From: Arthrobacter crystallopoietes
GTDB lineage: Bacteria; Actinomycetota; Actinomycetes; Actinomycetales; Micrococcaceae
Reading direction: 5' to 3'
DNA: 64,000 nucleotides
Assembly: GCF_002849715.1 (NCBI RefSeq)
Contig: NZ_CP018863.1
Location: 310,001 to 374,000 of the forward strand
The translations under genes and the position numbers were made by a program. The notes below the pieces were generated by a model that searched no databases, was not told the DNA's origin, and was given only the letters and a program-made list of their open reading frames with translations. This document shows positions 37,368 through 52,778 of the stretch, one piece after another. How positions within the stretch are numbered: position 1 is the stretch's first letter; the number at the start of each line of letters is the position of its first letter.

Positions 37368-38212
37368 TACTCTGCGTCCTCGTCTTCCATCCAGGTGCGG
37401 TTGCTGCCGGAGAGCACAATGTCCCATGTGTAGCCGGTGGCCCACTCGTGGCTGGTGACATTGTGGTCGTAGGTGGCGACCAGGCGGTCGCGGGCCTTCT
37501 GGTCCGTGATGGACTGGTAGATCGGATCCAGGGAGAAGAGCGGATCGCCCGGGAAGTACATCTGCGTGATCATGCGCTGGGTGAAGTCGGTGCCGAACAG
37601 CGAGAAGTGGATGTGCGCCGGGCGCCACGCGTTGTGGTGGTTCTTCCACGGGTACGGTGCCGGCTTGATGGTGGTGAACTCGTACGAGCCGTCGTCGCCG
37701 GTCAGGCAGCGGCCCACGCCGGTGAAGTTCGGGTCGATCGGGGCCGGGTGCTGGTCGCGCTTGTGGATGTAGCGGCCGGCGGCGTTGGCCTGCCAGATTT
37801 CCACCAGCTGGTTGCGGACCGGGCGGCCGGCGCCGTCGAGCACCTTGCCGCGGACCACGATGCGCTCACCAAGCGGCTCGCCGTTGTGCTGGATGGTCAG
37901 GTCCGCTTCCAGCGCGTGCACGTCGCGGTGGCCGAAGGCGGGCGACCACAGCTCGATGGTCTCCGGATCCGCATGGTGCAGGTCCTTGGTGGGGTGGCGC
38001 AGCACGGAGCTCCGGTACGGGGCGAAGTCGATCCGCGGCTGCGTTTCCTCCGGCTTCCCCTCGGCCTTGCCCTGCTGGTACTCATCGTGGATCTGGTTGA
38101 TCTGCTTGGTGATGAAGTCCTGGCTGTCAGCGGCTGCGTCGGAATCAATCACGGCGCTGTCATTTTCAATCACGTGGCTCTCGTCGAACGTCTCGTCGGT
38201 ATTTGCTGTCAT
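37367..38212 (-). CDS. pcaH: Protocatechuate 3,4-dioxygenase, beta subunit
   Basis: 281 residues. Carries the non-heme Fe(III) site: Tyr148 (NAAGRY), Tyr187 (APYPWKN), His200 and His202 (WRPAHIH). Cleaves protocatechuate between its hydroxyls. Residues 1-45 form an acidic extension beyond the usual beta subunit. AAAGGAG precedes the ATG at 38212, so the extension is probably real. Follows pobA by 38 bases. Confidence 0.95.
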   Translation of the reverse strand: MTANTDETFDESHVIENDSAVIDSDAAADSQDFITKQINQIHDEYQQGKAEGKPEETQPRIDFAPYRSSVLRHPTKDLHHADPETIELWSPAFGHRDVHALEADLTIQHNGEPLGERIVVRGKVLDGAGRPVRNQLVEIWQANAAGRYIHKRDQHPAPIDPNFTGVGRCLTGDDGSYEFTTIKPAPYPWKNHHNAWRPAHIHFSLFGTDFTQRMITQMYFPGDPLFSLDPIYQSITDQKARDRLVATYDHNVTSHEWATGYTWDIVLSGSNRTWMEDEDAE

Positions 38213-38250
38213 GGTCTCGCTCCTTTCCTAAAGTGATTCAGTAGTCTCGG

Positions 38251-39441
38251 TTAGCTGTGCGGCCAGCCCGTGTAGGACTCGGCAAGGTACTGCTGCCCGT
38301 AGCGCGAACTCGTCACGGTCTCCAGCTCCCCGAGCGCCCGCTTGAGCGAGAACGGGTCCGCGTTCGGCGAGGTGTGCAGCATGGAGGTCATCCAGTAGGA
38401 GAAGTTCTGCGCCTTCCAGACGCGCTTGAGCGCCAGGTCGGAGTACCCCTGCAGCAGGGCGTCATCCTTCGTGGAGTAGAAGGAATCGATTGCCTCGAAG
38501 AGGACCTTCACGTCAGCCAGCGCGAGGTTCAGTCCCTTGGCGCCGGTCGGCGGAACGGTGTGGCCGGCGTCGCCCACCAGGAACATACGCCCGTGGCTCA
38601 GCGGTTCGCGGACGAAGGAGCGGAAGCCCAGCACCGTCTTGTCGAAGATCGGGCCGGTCTTCAGCTGGAAGCCGTCCGGGCCGTCCACGCGCTTCTGCAG
38701 CTCGGTCCAGATCCGGTCATCGCTCCACTGGTTGACGTCCTCGTCCGGGCTGCACTGGAAGTACATGCGCTGCACGGTCTCGCTCCGCTGGGAGATCAGC
38801 GCGAAGCCGTGCGGGGAATTGGCGTAAATCAGTTCCGGGGCGCTCTTCGGTGCTTCGGTGAGGATGCCGAACCAGGCGAAGGGGTATTCGGTCTTGTAGT
38901 CTTGGGTGCCGGGGACGGCGCGGCGGCAGAAGCTGCGGGAGCCGTCTGCGCCCACGAGGATGTCGCAGTGCACCTCGAACGTGGCGCCGTCTTTGTCGGT
39001 GAAACGGAACTTCGGGGTCTCGGTTTCCAGGTCAAATACCTCGGTGACCTCGGATTCGTAACGGACGTCGCCGCCGTCGCGCTTGCGGGCCGCCGCCAGA
39101 TCGACGAAAACCTCGTTCTGCGCGTAGAGGGTGACGGTGGCGTCAACCAGATCACGGAAGTCCAGCGGGTGCGACTCGCCGTTGAACCGCAGGTCGATGC
39201 CTGCGTGCTCGTCGCCCTCGGTCAGCACGCGTCCGTCCACGCCAGTATCGGTGAGGAGCTTGACCGAGCCTGCTTCGAGAATGCCGGCCCGATGGGTGTG
39301 GGTGATCGTGTCGTGGTCGCGGGATTCAACCACGATGTTCTCGACGCCGCTCTTCGCCAGCAGGTGCGAGAGCAGCAGGCCGGCCGGGCCGCCGCCGACA
39401 ATCCCGACCTGGGTCTTGATGATCTGAGCATTGGCAGCCAT
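38251..39441 (-). CDS. pobA: 4-hydroxybenzoate 3-monooxygenase
   Basis: 396 residues, class A flavoprotein. GIVGGGPAGLLLSHLL binds FAD; LVGADGSRSFCR is the DG motif; MFLVGDAGHTVPPTGAKGLNLALAD (in parts) is the GD motif. Converts 4-hydroxybenzoate to protocatechuate with NAD(P)H and O2. ATG at 39441 is chosen for GAGGAG upstream; an in-frame start nine codons earlier covers that site. First gene of pobA-pcaHGBDC. Confidence 0.95.
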   Translation of the reverse strand: MAANAQIIKTQVGIVGGGPAGLLLSHLLAKSGVENIVVESRDHDTITHTHRAGILEAGSVKLLTDTGVDGRVLTEGDEHAGIDLRFNGESHPLDFRDLVDATVTLYAQNEVFVDLAAARKRDGGDVRYESEVTEVFDLETETPKFRFTDKDGATFEVHCDILVGADGSRSFCRRAVPGTQDYKTEYPFAWFGILTEAPKSAPELIYANSPHGFALISQRSETVQRMYFQCSPDEDVNQWSDDRIWTELQKRVDGPDGFQLKTGPIFDKTVLGFRSFVREPLSHGRMFLVGDAGHTVPPTGAKGLNLALADVKVLFEAIDSFYSTKDDALLQGYSDLALKRVWKAQNFSYWMTSMLHTSPNADPFSLKRALGELETVTSSRYGQQYLAESYTGWPHS

Positions 39442-39495
39442 AGGAATCTCCTCAGGAATGTGGGGCACGTCTTGAACCAGTGTGACTGCGGCGAC

Positions 39496-39524
39496 AGCCT
39501 ACCCGCGCCCCTGTTCGCATTGAA
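39496..39524 (-). promoter_or_regulatory. Predicted pobA promoter
   Basis: TTCAAT (39524-39519) and TAGGCT (39501-39496) separated by 17 bases. TAGGCT is a good actinobacterial -10. The -35 lies inside the candidate IclR operator. Confidence 0.55.
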
Positions 39525-39530
39525 TGAGAA
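39514..39530 (-). promoter_or_regulatory. Candidate IclR operator at pobA
   Basis: TTCGCATT-G-AATGAGAA, an inverted repeat with one mismatched pair. It shares TGTTCGC with the pcaF operator and overlaps the -35, which would suit either repression or class II activation. Confidence 0.5.
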
Positions 39531-39552
39531 TTACGACGACGGCGGCCGGCCT

Positions 39553-40308
39553 TCAGTCCGGCAGCTCCCCCACCGCGCGGGCGATGCCACGGGCCCCGGC
39601 CATCAGCACCGGAACGATCGCGGGCAGGTTTTCCAGGCCCAGCGGCAGCACCACGCCGATCGCGGCGATGGCCTGCCCGTGCTTGCCCAGGACGGGAACA
39701 GCCAGACCGGTAGTGTCCGTGTCCACCCTGCCGTCGAAGGAGGCATAGCCCCGCTTGCGGATGCCCGCCAGATGCCGGCGGAAGTCGAAGGAAACCGCGT
39801 CCACCACGGCCACCGCCTCGGGGTGCCGGGCGAGGTAGGACTCCTGGACGTGGTTGGGCGCATAGGCCAGCAGCGCCATGCCCATCGCCGTGCGGTGCAC
39901 CGGCATCCTGCCGGCGATCTTGGCCTGGTTGACCACCGATCCCCTGCTTGAGAGCCGTTCGATGATCAGCACTTCATCGTCTTTGAGCACTGCCAGCTGG
40001 GTGTGCTGGCGGACCACGGACTGGATGTCTTCCATAAAGGGCATGGCCGCCTGGCGCAGGTCCACCGCGGGCGAACTGCGGTTGGCCAGCTCCCACAGCC
40101 GCAGGCCGAGCCGGACCTCCCCCGACGGCTCCCGGCTCAGCAGTTCATGACGGGCCATTTCGTCCACCAGCCGGTAGGTGGTGGCCAGCGGCACCTCGGC
40201 ACGCCGTGACAGGGTGGACACGCTCATCGAGGACCGAGTGGCGTCGAAGGCGCTGAGGATGCGCACAAACCGCTCCAGCATGGAGTCACCCGAACGCGAA
40301 TTGGCCAT
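39553..40308 (-). CDS. IclR-family regulator upstream of pobA (PobR-like)
   Basis: 251 residues. Winged HTH at about 8-65 (MLERFVRILSAFDA, VSTLSRRAEVPLATTYRLVDEM) and an IclR effector domain (GRMPVHRTAMGMALLAYAP, TTGLAVPVLGKHGQAIAAIGVVLPL in parts). It lies 111 bases upstream of pobA in the same direction, so control of pobA by 4-hydroxybenzoate is likely, but this is inference. No good Shine-Dalgarno; start ATG by homology of the N-terminus. Confidence 0.87.
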   Translation of the reverse strand: MANSRSGDSMLERFVRILSAFDATRSSMSVSTLSRRAEVPLATTYRLVDEMARHELLSREPSGEVRLGLRLWELANRSSPAVDLRQAAMPFMEDIQSVVRQHTQLAVLKDDEVLIIERLSSRGSVVNQAKIAGRMPVHRTAMGMALLAYAPNHVQESYLARHPEAVAVVDAVSFDFRRHLAGIRKRGYASFDGRVDTDTTGLAVPVLGKHGQAIAAIGVVLPLGLENLPAIVPVLMAGARGIARAVGELPD

Positions 40309-40380
40309 GGCAACAGGTTCTCACAAGTGCCAGTTCACGCGGGAACGTCCCTGCCGGTCGGCTCCGCGGTTTAACGCAGA

Positions 40381-40416
40381 ACACCCCTTGCACCCGTTTC
40401 CGGGTACAAGGGGTGT
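40381..40416 (-). terminator. rpoC terminator
   Basis: ACACCCCTTG (40381-40390) pairs with CAAGGGGTGT (40407-40416); after one mismatch an inner ACCCG/CGGGT stem closes a TTTC loop. It begins 16 bases after the rpoC stop. Confidence 0.85.
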
Positions 40417-40431
40417 CCTGTTGCTACGTGC

Positions 40432-44325
<3,894 letters not shown>

Positions 44326-44439
44326 ATGGTCCCTGTTCTCTCTTGTTCTCTAAATCTGAATGTCTTGTGTCGGGTACGGAAAGAGGTACGACGGCGGCAG
44401 CCGGCACGGGTTCCGAAGGTTCCGTGCCAGCCCGCTCAT

Positions 44440-47958
<3,519 letters not shown>

Positions 47959-48473
47959 GAGAGGGATCCTTCCACAGACCTTCAGGCTTGTACGCGCTTC
48001 CGCACTACCGGCATCATGAGATGCCAAGCACAACCAGACCGGATCCGCTATATGATCCAGGCCCGCCAGGATTCCTGTTAAATACAGGAAGGCGTGGCAA
48101 AGCCCACCGCTATATGAAGGCTGAAGGTTAAGAGGGAAGACGCAGATTTATACTCTACGCCACGTCCCCTAAATTGTCCAGCAGGCAGAATATCCCCTTG
48201 CCTGCCAGTGCCGGTGAACTGCTTCCGGCGTGTCGGGCGGCGGAAGCCGAATCGTAATCTCCGGTCCCGGCCCTGCTCCCCTGTCAACGGAGGGCTTTGT
48301 CTTCCGCGCGGCTCCCCTGCAGCAGCTTCCCTGCTTATCCTGCGGCGGCCATCCTGCGGAACATCTGCGGCTGTTGCCGCGTTCCACAGATTGGAAGCTT
48401 ATCGAACTCCCGCGCCAGCTAACTGTAGCCTGTCGGGAACAGCTATTTCAAGGATGAAAGCGAGCACAGGACA
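47959..48473. promoter_or_regulatory. Divergent rpoB / thiolase control region with repeated leader elements
   Basis: 515 bases, no gene. The left part is the rpoB leader: CCGCTATATGA occurs twice (48045-48055 and 48107-48117, 62 bases apart), TTCCTGT-N5-ACAGGAA lies at 48072-48090 and GGCATC-ATGA-GATGCC at 48010-48025. The rpoB promoter is at 48152-48180. The right part (48190-48470) should hold the thiolase promoter; no clear match found. Confidence 0.6.
48152..48180 (-). promoter_or_regulatory. Predicted rpoB promoter
   Basis: TGGACA (48180-48175) and TAGAGT (48157-48152) with a 17-base spacer, five of six and four of six matches to consensus. Start point near 48145, giving a leader of about 190 nucleotides. 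Confidence 0.65.
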
Positions 48474-49673
48474 GTGTCAGGTAACAGAAACGACGTGGTA
48501 ATTCTCGGCGGCGCCCGCACTCCGCAGGGCCGGCTCAACGGACAGCTGGCGGGTTTCAGCGCCGTCGAGCTCGGCAGCAAGGCCATCGCGGCGGCCCTCG
48601 AGCGCTCCGGCGTGCCGGCGGAGAACGTCGACTCGGTCATCATGGGACAGGTAATCCAGGCCGGCGCAGGACAGAATCCGGCCCGCCAGAGCGCCATTGG
48701 AGCCGGCATCGGCTGGGACGTCCCCACCGTGACCATCAACAAGGTGTGCCTCTCCGGCCTCGCGGCGATCACCGATGCAGCCCGTTTGATCCGCGCCGGC
48801 GAGGCAGACGTAGTAGTTGCCGGCGGCCAGGAGTCCATGACCAATGGACCGCATGTGCTCCCCGGTTCCCGGCAGGGCTGGACCTACGGCAACATCAACG
48901 TCGTCGACTCGGTGGCCCATGACGGACTGACCGACGCTTTCGACCACGAGTCCATGGGCGCCTCAACGGAACGCCGGAATACAGAGCTTGCCATCGACCG
49001 CACCGCCCAGGACGAGGTTGCCGCGGCATCGCACCAGCGCGCCGCCGCTGCCGCCGAATCCGGAGTGTTCGATGCGGAGATCGTCCCGGTCACGGTCCCC
49101 CAGCGCAAGGGCGATGACCTGGTGCTGACCAAGGACGAAGGTATCCGTCCGCAGACCACTGTAGAGTCGCTGGCACCGCTGAGGCCGGCCTTCGACAAGG
49201 ATGGCACCATCACGGCGGGCAACTCGTCACCGCTTTCCGATGGCGCAGCCGCCGTAGTGCTGGCGACCCGCGGTTATGCCGAAGACAACGGACTCGAGTG
49301 GCTCGCCGTCGTCGGCAAACCGGGCCAGGTGGCCGGACCGGACACCTCCCTGCATTCGCAGCCATCCAACGCAATTGCCCAGGCCCTGAAGCGCGCCGGT
49401 TGGAGCACCTCGGATTTGGACTTCATCGAAATCAATGAGGCCTTCGGTTCCGTTGCCGTGCAGTCGCTGAAGGATCTGGACTACCCGCTGGAGAAGTGCA
49501 ACCTCCACGGCGGGGCCATCGCACTGGGGCACCCGATCGGTGCTTCCGGTGCACGGCTGGCGCTGCATGCGGCCCATGAGCTCAAGCGCCGCAAGCAGGG
49601 CAAGGCCGCCGTTTCATTGTGCGGCGGCGGAGGCCAGGGCGAAGCGCTCCTGCTGTACCGCGACGAGGAGTAG
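48474..49673 (+). CDS. Acetyl-CoA C-acyltransferase (thiolase)
   Basis: 399 residues. Active Cys92 in NKVCLSGLAA, NEAFGSVAV, His in HGGAIALGHPIGASGARL, second Cys in SLCGGGGQGEA. It resembles biosynthetic acetoacetyl-CoA thiolases more than PcaF, and differs from the pcaF product in this window. GTG start at 48474 after CAGGA. Cotranscribed with the YbaK-like gene three bases later. Role (acetoacetyl-CoA formation or degradation) cannot be fixed from context. Confidence 0.93.
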   Translation: MSGNRNDVVILGGARTPQGRLNGQLAGFSAVELGSKAIAAALERSGVPAENVDSVIMGQVIQAGAGQNPARQSAIGAGIGWDVPTVTINKVCLSGLAAITDAARLIRAGEADVVVAGGQESMTNGPHVLPGSRQGWTYGNINVVDSVAHDGLTDAFDHESMGASTERRNTELAIDRTAQDEVAAASHQRAAAAAESGVFDAEIVPVTVPQRKGDDLVLTKDEGIRPQTTVESLAPLRPAFDKDGTITAGNSSPLSDGAAAVVLATRGYAEDNGLEWLAVVGKPGQVAGPDTSLHSQPSNAIAQALKRAGWSTSDLDFIEINEAFGSVAVQSLKDLDYPLEKCNLHGGAIALGHPIGASGARLALHAAHELKRRKQGKAAVSLCGGGGQGEALLLYRDEE

Positions 49674-49676
49674 CCA

Positions 49677-50156
49677 GTGGCTGACACTGCTGTCGGCAAG
49701 GACAGGTTCCTTGCCGACGCGGGCGACCGCGGGCTGGACGTGGAGCTGATTGCACGTCCGGCGGCTCGGAACCTGGCGGAGGCGGCGCAGCTGCTCGGGA
49801 TCGCACCTGCGGACATCGTCAAGTCCCTCGTGGTTAAGCACAAGGACGGCACGTTCCTGTTCGCGCTGATTCCCGGCGACCGGCAGATCTCCTGGCCGAA
49901 ACTACGTGCCTTGCTCGGGGTGAACAAGCTGTCCATGCCTGCTGCCGACGTCGCTTTCGAGGCCACCGGCTATCAGCGCGGCACCATCACGCCGCTGGGC
50001 AGCACCACGGCCTGGCCCGTCTATGCCGATGCCGCGATCACCGGCCGCCGCATCTCCATGGGCGCCGGGGAGCACGGCTACTCGGCCTTTGTGGATTCGG
50101 ATGCCCTGATCAAGGCATTGGACGCTACCGTCGCGGACATCAGCGAACCGGAATAA
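49677..50156 (+). CDS. YbaK/EbsC-type aminoacyl-tRNA deacylase
   Basis: 159 residues. The YbaK fold shows DIVKSLVVKHKDGTFLFALIPGDRQISWPKL (in parts), with the conserved Lys of VKSLV, and GYQRGTITPLGS. Such enzymes hydrolyse mischarged Cys- or Ala-tRNA(Pro). GTG start at 49677, with GAGGAG that overlaps the thiolase end. A strong terminator follows. Confidence 0.9.
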   Translation: MADTAVGKDRFLADAGDRGLDVELIARPAARNLAEAAQLLGIAPADIVKSLVVKHKDGTFLFALIPGDRQISWPKLRALLGVNKLSMPAADVAFEATGYQRGTITPLGSTTAWPVYADAAITGRRISMGAGEHGYSAFVDSDALIKALDATVADISEPE

Positions 50157-50181
50157 CGCCTCGGCCTCGGCCAGTGCAGAC

Positions 50182-50215
50182 AAAAGAGCCCCGCACCTGA
50201 GTGCGGGGCTCTTTT
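50182..50215. terminator. Bidirectional terminator between the YbaK-like gene and rplL
   Basis: Perfect 15-pair stem AAAAGAGCCCCGCAC / GTGCGGGGCTCTTTT with a CTGA loop; serves both converging transcripts. Confidence 0.96.
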
Positions 50216-50231
50216 GGGTGTTGCGAAAAGC

Positions 50232-50609
50232 TTACTTGACCGTGACGGTGGCGCCGGCAGCTTCGAGAGCTTCCTTGGCCTTGTCGGCAGCTTCCTTGGT
50301 TGCACCTTCGAGAACAGCCTTCGGAGCGCTGTCGACAACGTCCTTGGCTTCCTTCAGACCCAGCGAGGTCAGGGCGCGAACTTCCTTGATCACTGCGATC
50401 TTCTTGTCGCCAGCAGCTTCGAGGATAACGTCGAATTCGGTCTGCTCTTCAGCAGCCTCAGCGGCGCCACCGGCAGCGGGGCCGGCAACGGCAACGGCAG
50501 CAGCCGTGACGTCGAAGGTCTCTTCGAAGAGCTTCACGAAGTCGGAGAGCTCGATGATGGACAGTTCCTTGAAAGCTTCAATGAGCTCTTCGTTGGTGAG
50601 CTTCGCCAT
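50232..50609 (-). CDS. rplL: 50S ribosomal protein L7/L12
   Basis: 125 residues. N-terminal dimer region ([27 protein letters not shown] in parts), Ala/Gly hinge at about 35-52, C-terminal factor-binding domain with [30 protein letters not shown] (in parts). Forms the stalk with L10. ATG at 50609; 74 bases after rplJ. Confidence 0.98.
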   Translation of the reverse strand: MAKLTNEELIEAFKELSIIELSDFVKLFEETFDVTAAAVAVAGPAAGGAAEAAEEQTEFDVILEAAGDKKIAVIKEVRALTSLGLKEAKDVVDSAPKAVLEGATKEAADKAKEALEAAGATVTVK

Positions 50610-50683
50610 GGTTGGCGTCCTTCCTATAGGTGGTGTTCAGCGCATTGGCCGCGCACCAAGAGTTGTGGATTGGGAAGAGAGTC

Positions 50684-51286
50684 TTACTTCTCTTCGGCAG
50701 CAGCCTCGGCCGGAGCCTCGGTTGCCTCGGCAGCGGGAGCTTCTTCAGCAGCAGGTGCTTCTGCTGCCGGAGCTTCGGCAGCAGCAGTGTCTGCCGCACC
50801 GCCGTTCTCCTCCTGCTTGACGCGCAGTGCCTCGACAGTGCGGGCCAGGGCAGCCATCGGGGCCTTGAGGACGCCGGCAACGCGTGCCAGCTGGAACTCA
50901 CGGGACTCGAGTGCGGCCAGCGCTGCAACACCGGGTGCGTCCAGGGCTTTGCCCTCGAAGAAACCGGTCTTGATGACGAGCTGCGGGTTGGACTTTGCGA
51001 AATCCGTCAGGGACTTTGCGGCTGCAACAGCGTCACCCTTGATGAAGGCGATAGCAGTGGGTCCGGAGAGCTGGTCATCGAATGCATCGATGCCGGCTTC
51101 CTTGGCTGCAATGCCAGTCAGGGTGTTCTTGACGACGGAGAACTTGGTCTCCTGGCCGAGAGAAACACGCAGCTCCTTGAGCTGTGCAACGGTAAGCCCG
51201 CGGTATTCGGTTAGGACTGCAGCGTTGGATTCCTTGAAATCAGTGGTGATCTCTTCAACTGCTGCCACCTTGTTTGGCGTTGCCAT
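50684..51286 (-). CDS. rplJ: 50S ribosomal protein L10 with Ala/Pro/Glu tail
   Basis: 200 residues; core 1-157 (LTEYRGLTVAQLKELR, SVVKNTLTGIAAKEAG, GPTAIAFIKGD). Residues 158-200 are an EAPAAE-type low-complexity tail. ATG at 51286 with GGAAGGAGG close upstream; the extra codons to 51412 are leader RNA, not protein. Confidence 0.96.
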   Translation of the reverse strand: MATPNKVAAVEEITTDFKESNAAVLTEYRGLTVAQLKELRVSLGQETKFSVVKNTLTGIAAKEAGIDAFDDQLSGPTAIAFIKGDAVAAAKSLTDFAKSNPQLVIKTGFFEGKALDAPGVAALAALESREFQLARVAGVLKAPMAALARTVEALRVKQEENGGAADTAAAEAPAAEAPAAEEAPAAEATEAPAEAAAEEK

Positions 51287-51450
51287 AACCCTCCTTCCGG
51301 GGAATAGTGCCGGTGGTTCGGGTCGCACGCATAAAAAACGCCCCGGGCAGATGCACGGGGCTTGGCCTACACACACCCGGCAGCACCGGATATGGAGGAT
51401 TGCTTCGTTCACCTGCGCAGGCCGTCCCAGGCATGGGACTTTCGGTTGAA
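51287..51450 (-). ncRNA. L10 leader RNA with attenuator-like hairpin
   Basis: The leader before rplJ contains several helices (for example GTCCCATGCCTGGGAC at about 51425-51440) and ends in GCCCCG-10 nt-CGGGGC followed by GTTTTTT (51361-51333). The L10(L12)4 complex represses its operon through such a leader in other bacteria; here the U-tract hairpin suggests transcription attenuation. I could not verify the kink-turn consensus by eye. Confidence 0.55.
51333..51361 (-). terminator. Attenuator hairpin 47 bases before rplJ
   Basis: Stem GCCCCG/CGGGGC (51361-51356 with 51345-51340), 10-base loop, then a six-T run at 51338-51333 on the minus strand. Confidence 0.7.
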
Positions 51451-51543
51451 TTCTTAGGGGAAATCAACGACCGACGGTCTTTGGTAGTTCAAGGTTACGC
51501 GATGGGATGGCCATGGCCAAATCGGGCATAGCCTGGCGACCAG

Positions 51544-52644
51544 TCAGGCGCTGGCACCCAGCCTTTTCTGCCATGCCGCCTCATACCCGGCGGGGACAAA
51601 ACCCAAGGCATCGTTGATGGCGAGCATGTGCTCATTCTCGGCCGCATTCCAGGTCAGCAACCGCTGCCCTTCCGGCCAGATCCTGCCGACCCGCAGCAGG
51701 TTATGCGCCTTCATAAGCATGCCCAGACTGTGGCCGCGGTGGGCACGCAGGACCAAAGTGTCCTCCTGGTAAATGACGTCGGGCTTCTCCGGGTAGTAAT
51801 CCAAAAAAGTATGCCCGGCAAGTTCTCCGCTCGCCAGCTGCAGGGCAGCGATGACGAGGGAATGGCCACCTTTACGCCGGAGTTCCTCTTCGCCTTGGCG
51901 TACCCTCGCGCGGTCCCAAGCTTCCTCCTGATAATCGATCTCACCCAACGGCACGTCCGTGCTCATTCTCTGCCGCAGCAACGCATACTGGTCCACGAAT
52001 TCCTCCGGGCAAACGTCTTCCCAGACCACCAGCCGGTACTCCGCCGCCTTCGCAGCCGCCTGCGACTCCAGCGACTCGATCCTGGCGTCGTCCGCCGGCA
52101 GCGCAAGTACGCTGAAGCGCTCCACCTGCTCCAACTCATATCCATGGGACCGGGCGAAGCAGACGGCCGCCGAACTGCCCGGCAGTGAGCCTGTACCCGT
52201 TTTCGCTCGCAGGACGTCCGCTGCCTCCGGGTCAAAGCCCGCCCGGTGTTCACTATAGGACTGCAGCACCCTTCTGCCGTGGTCCCGGGCGGAGGCTTCA
52301 GCAGTCCACAGCAGTTCGCGTGCAATCCCCTGTCGACGGAAGCCGGGATGGACCATGACGTACACAAAGGCACTGTGCAGGTTGTCTCGCTTCGTCATTT
52401 CCAGGACGGCGCGGCCAACATGCCTGTCCCCGTCCTTGGCCGCCCACAGCAACGACTGCTCGTAATCATTGGCGCGGGCGCCCTCCAACCGCACGGCAGG
52501 GCTGACCCAAAGGTCGTTATTGCCCCACAGCTGGCCGGTCACCAGATTGGCCAGCTCGGAGGAGGCAACGAAATCCTCTGCATCCGAGGTCTCCAACGAT
52601 TCGGGAATTCGGATGGGCTGTATGGTGATCGACGTCGTCGACAT
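51544..52644 (-). CDS. GNAT-family N-acetyltransferase with two GNAT domains
   Basis: 366 residues. First domain at about 30-170 has VYVMVHPGFRRQGIARELL (acetyl-CoA loop RRQGIA). Second at about 190-350 has the degenerate LVLRAHRGHSLGMLMKAHNL (HRGHSLG) and WNAAENEHMLAINDALGF. Tandem GNAT proteins of this type include mycothiol synthase and relatives; this one is not clearly MshD. The ATG at 52644 with AAGGG upstream is preferred over a GTG at 52656. Lies between rplJ and rplA, minus strand, apparently independent. Confidence 0.88.
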   Translation of the reverse strand: MSTTSITIQPIRIPESLETSDAEDFVASSELANLVTGQLWGNNDLWVSPAVRLEGARANDYEQSLLWAAKDGDRHVGRAVLEMTKRDNLHSAFVYVMVHPGFRRQGIARELLWTAEASARDHGRRVLQSYSEHRAGFDPEAADVLRAKTGTGSLPGSSAAVCFARSHGYELEQVERFSVLALPADDARIESLESQAAAKAAEYRLVVWEDVCPEEFVDQYALLRQRMSTDVPLGEIDYQEEAWDRARVRQGEEELRRKGGHSLVIAALQLASGELAGHTFLDYYPEKPDVIYQEDTLVLRAHRGHSLGMLMKAHNLLRVGRIWPEGQRLLTWNAAENEHMLAINDALGFVPAGYEAAWQKRLGASA

Positions 52645-52778
52645 AGCGCCCTTCACTCAGTGATTGATTTTCCCCAATCAGCTTACCTGCTCCACCAATT
52701 CGACACCAGCAGCGATCTGCATGTCCAATCTCCTGCGAAGCCTTTCCCCGGCATCCCTCAACGGCCCTACGATGCAGT

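Noticed and set aside
48034..48055. rpoB starting upstream of 47958
   Set aside because: The added residues are unlike any RpoB N-terminus I know and overlap the leader repeats and ribosome-binding site.
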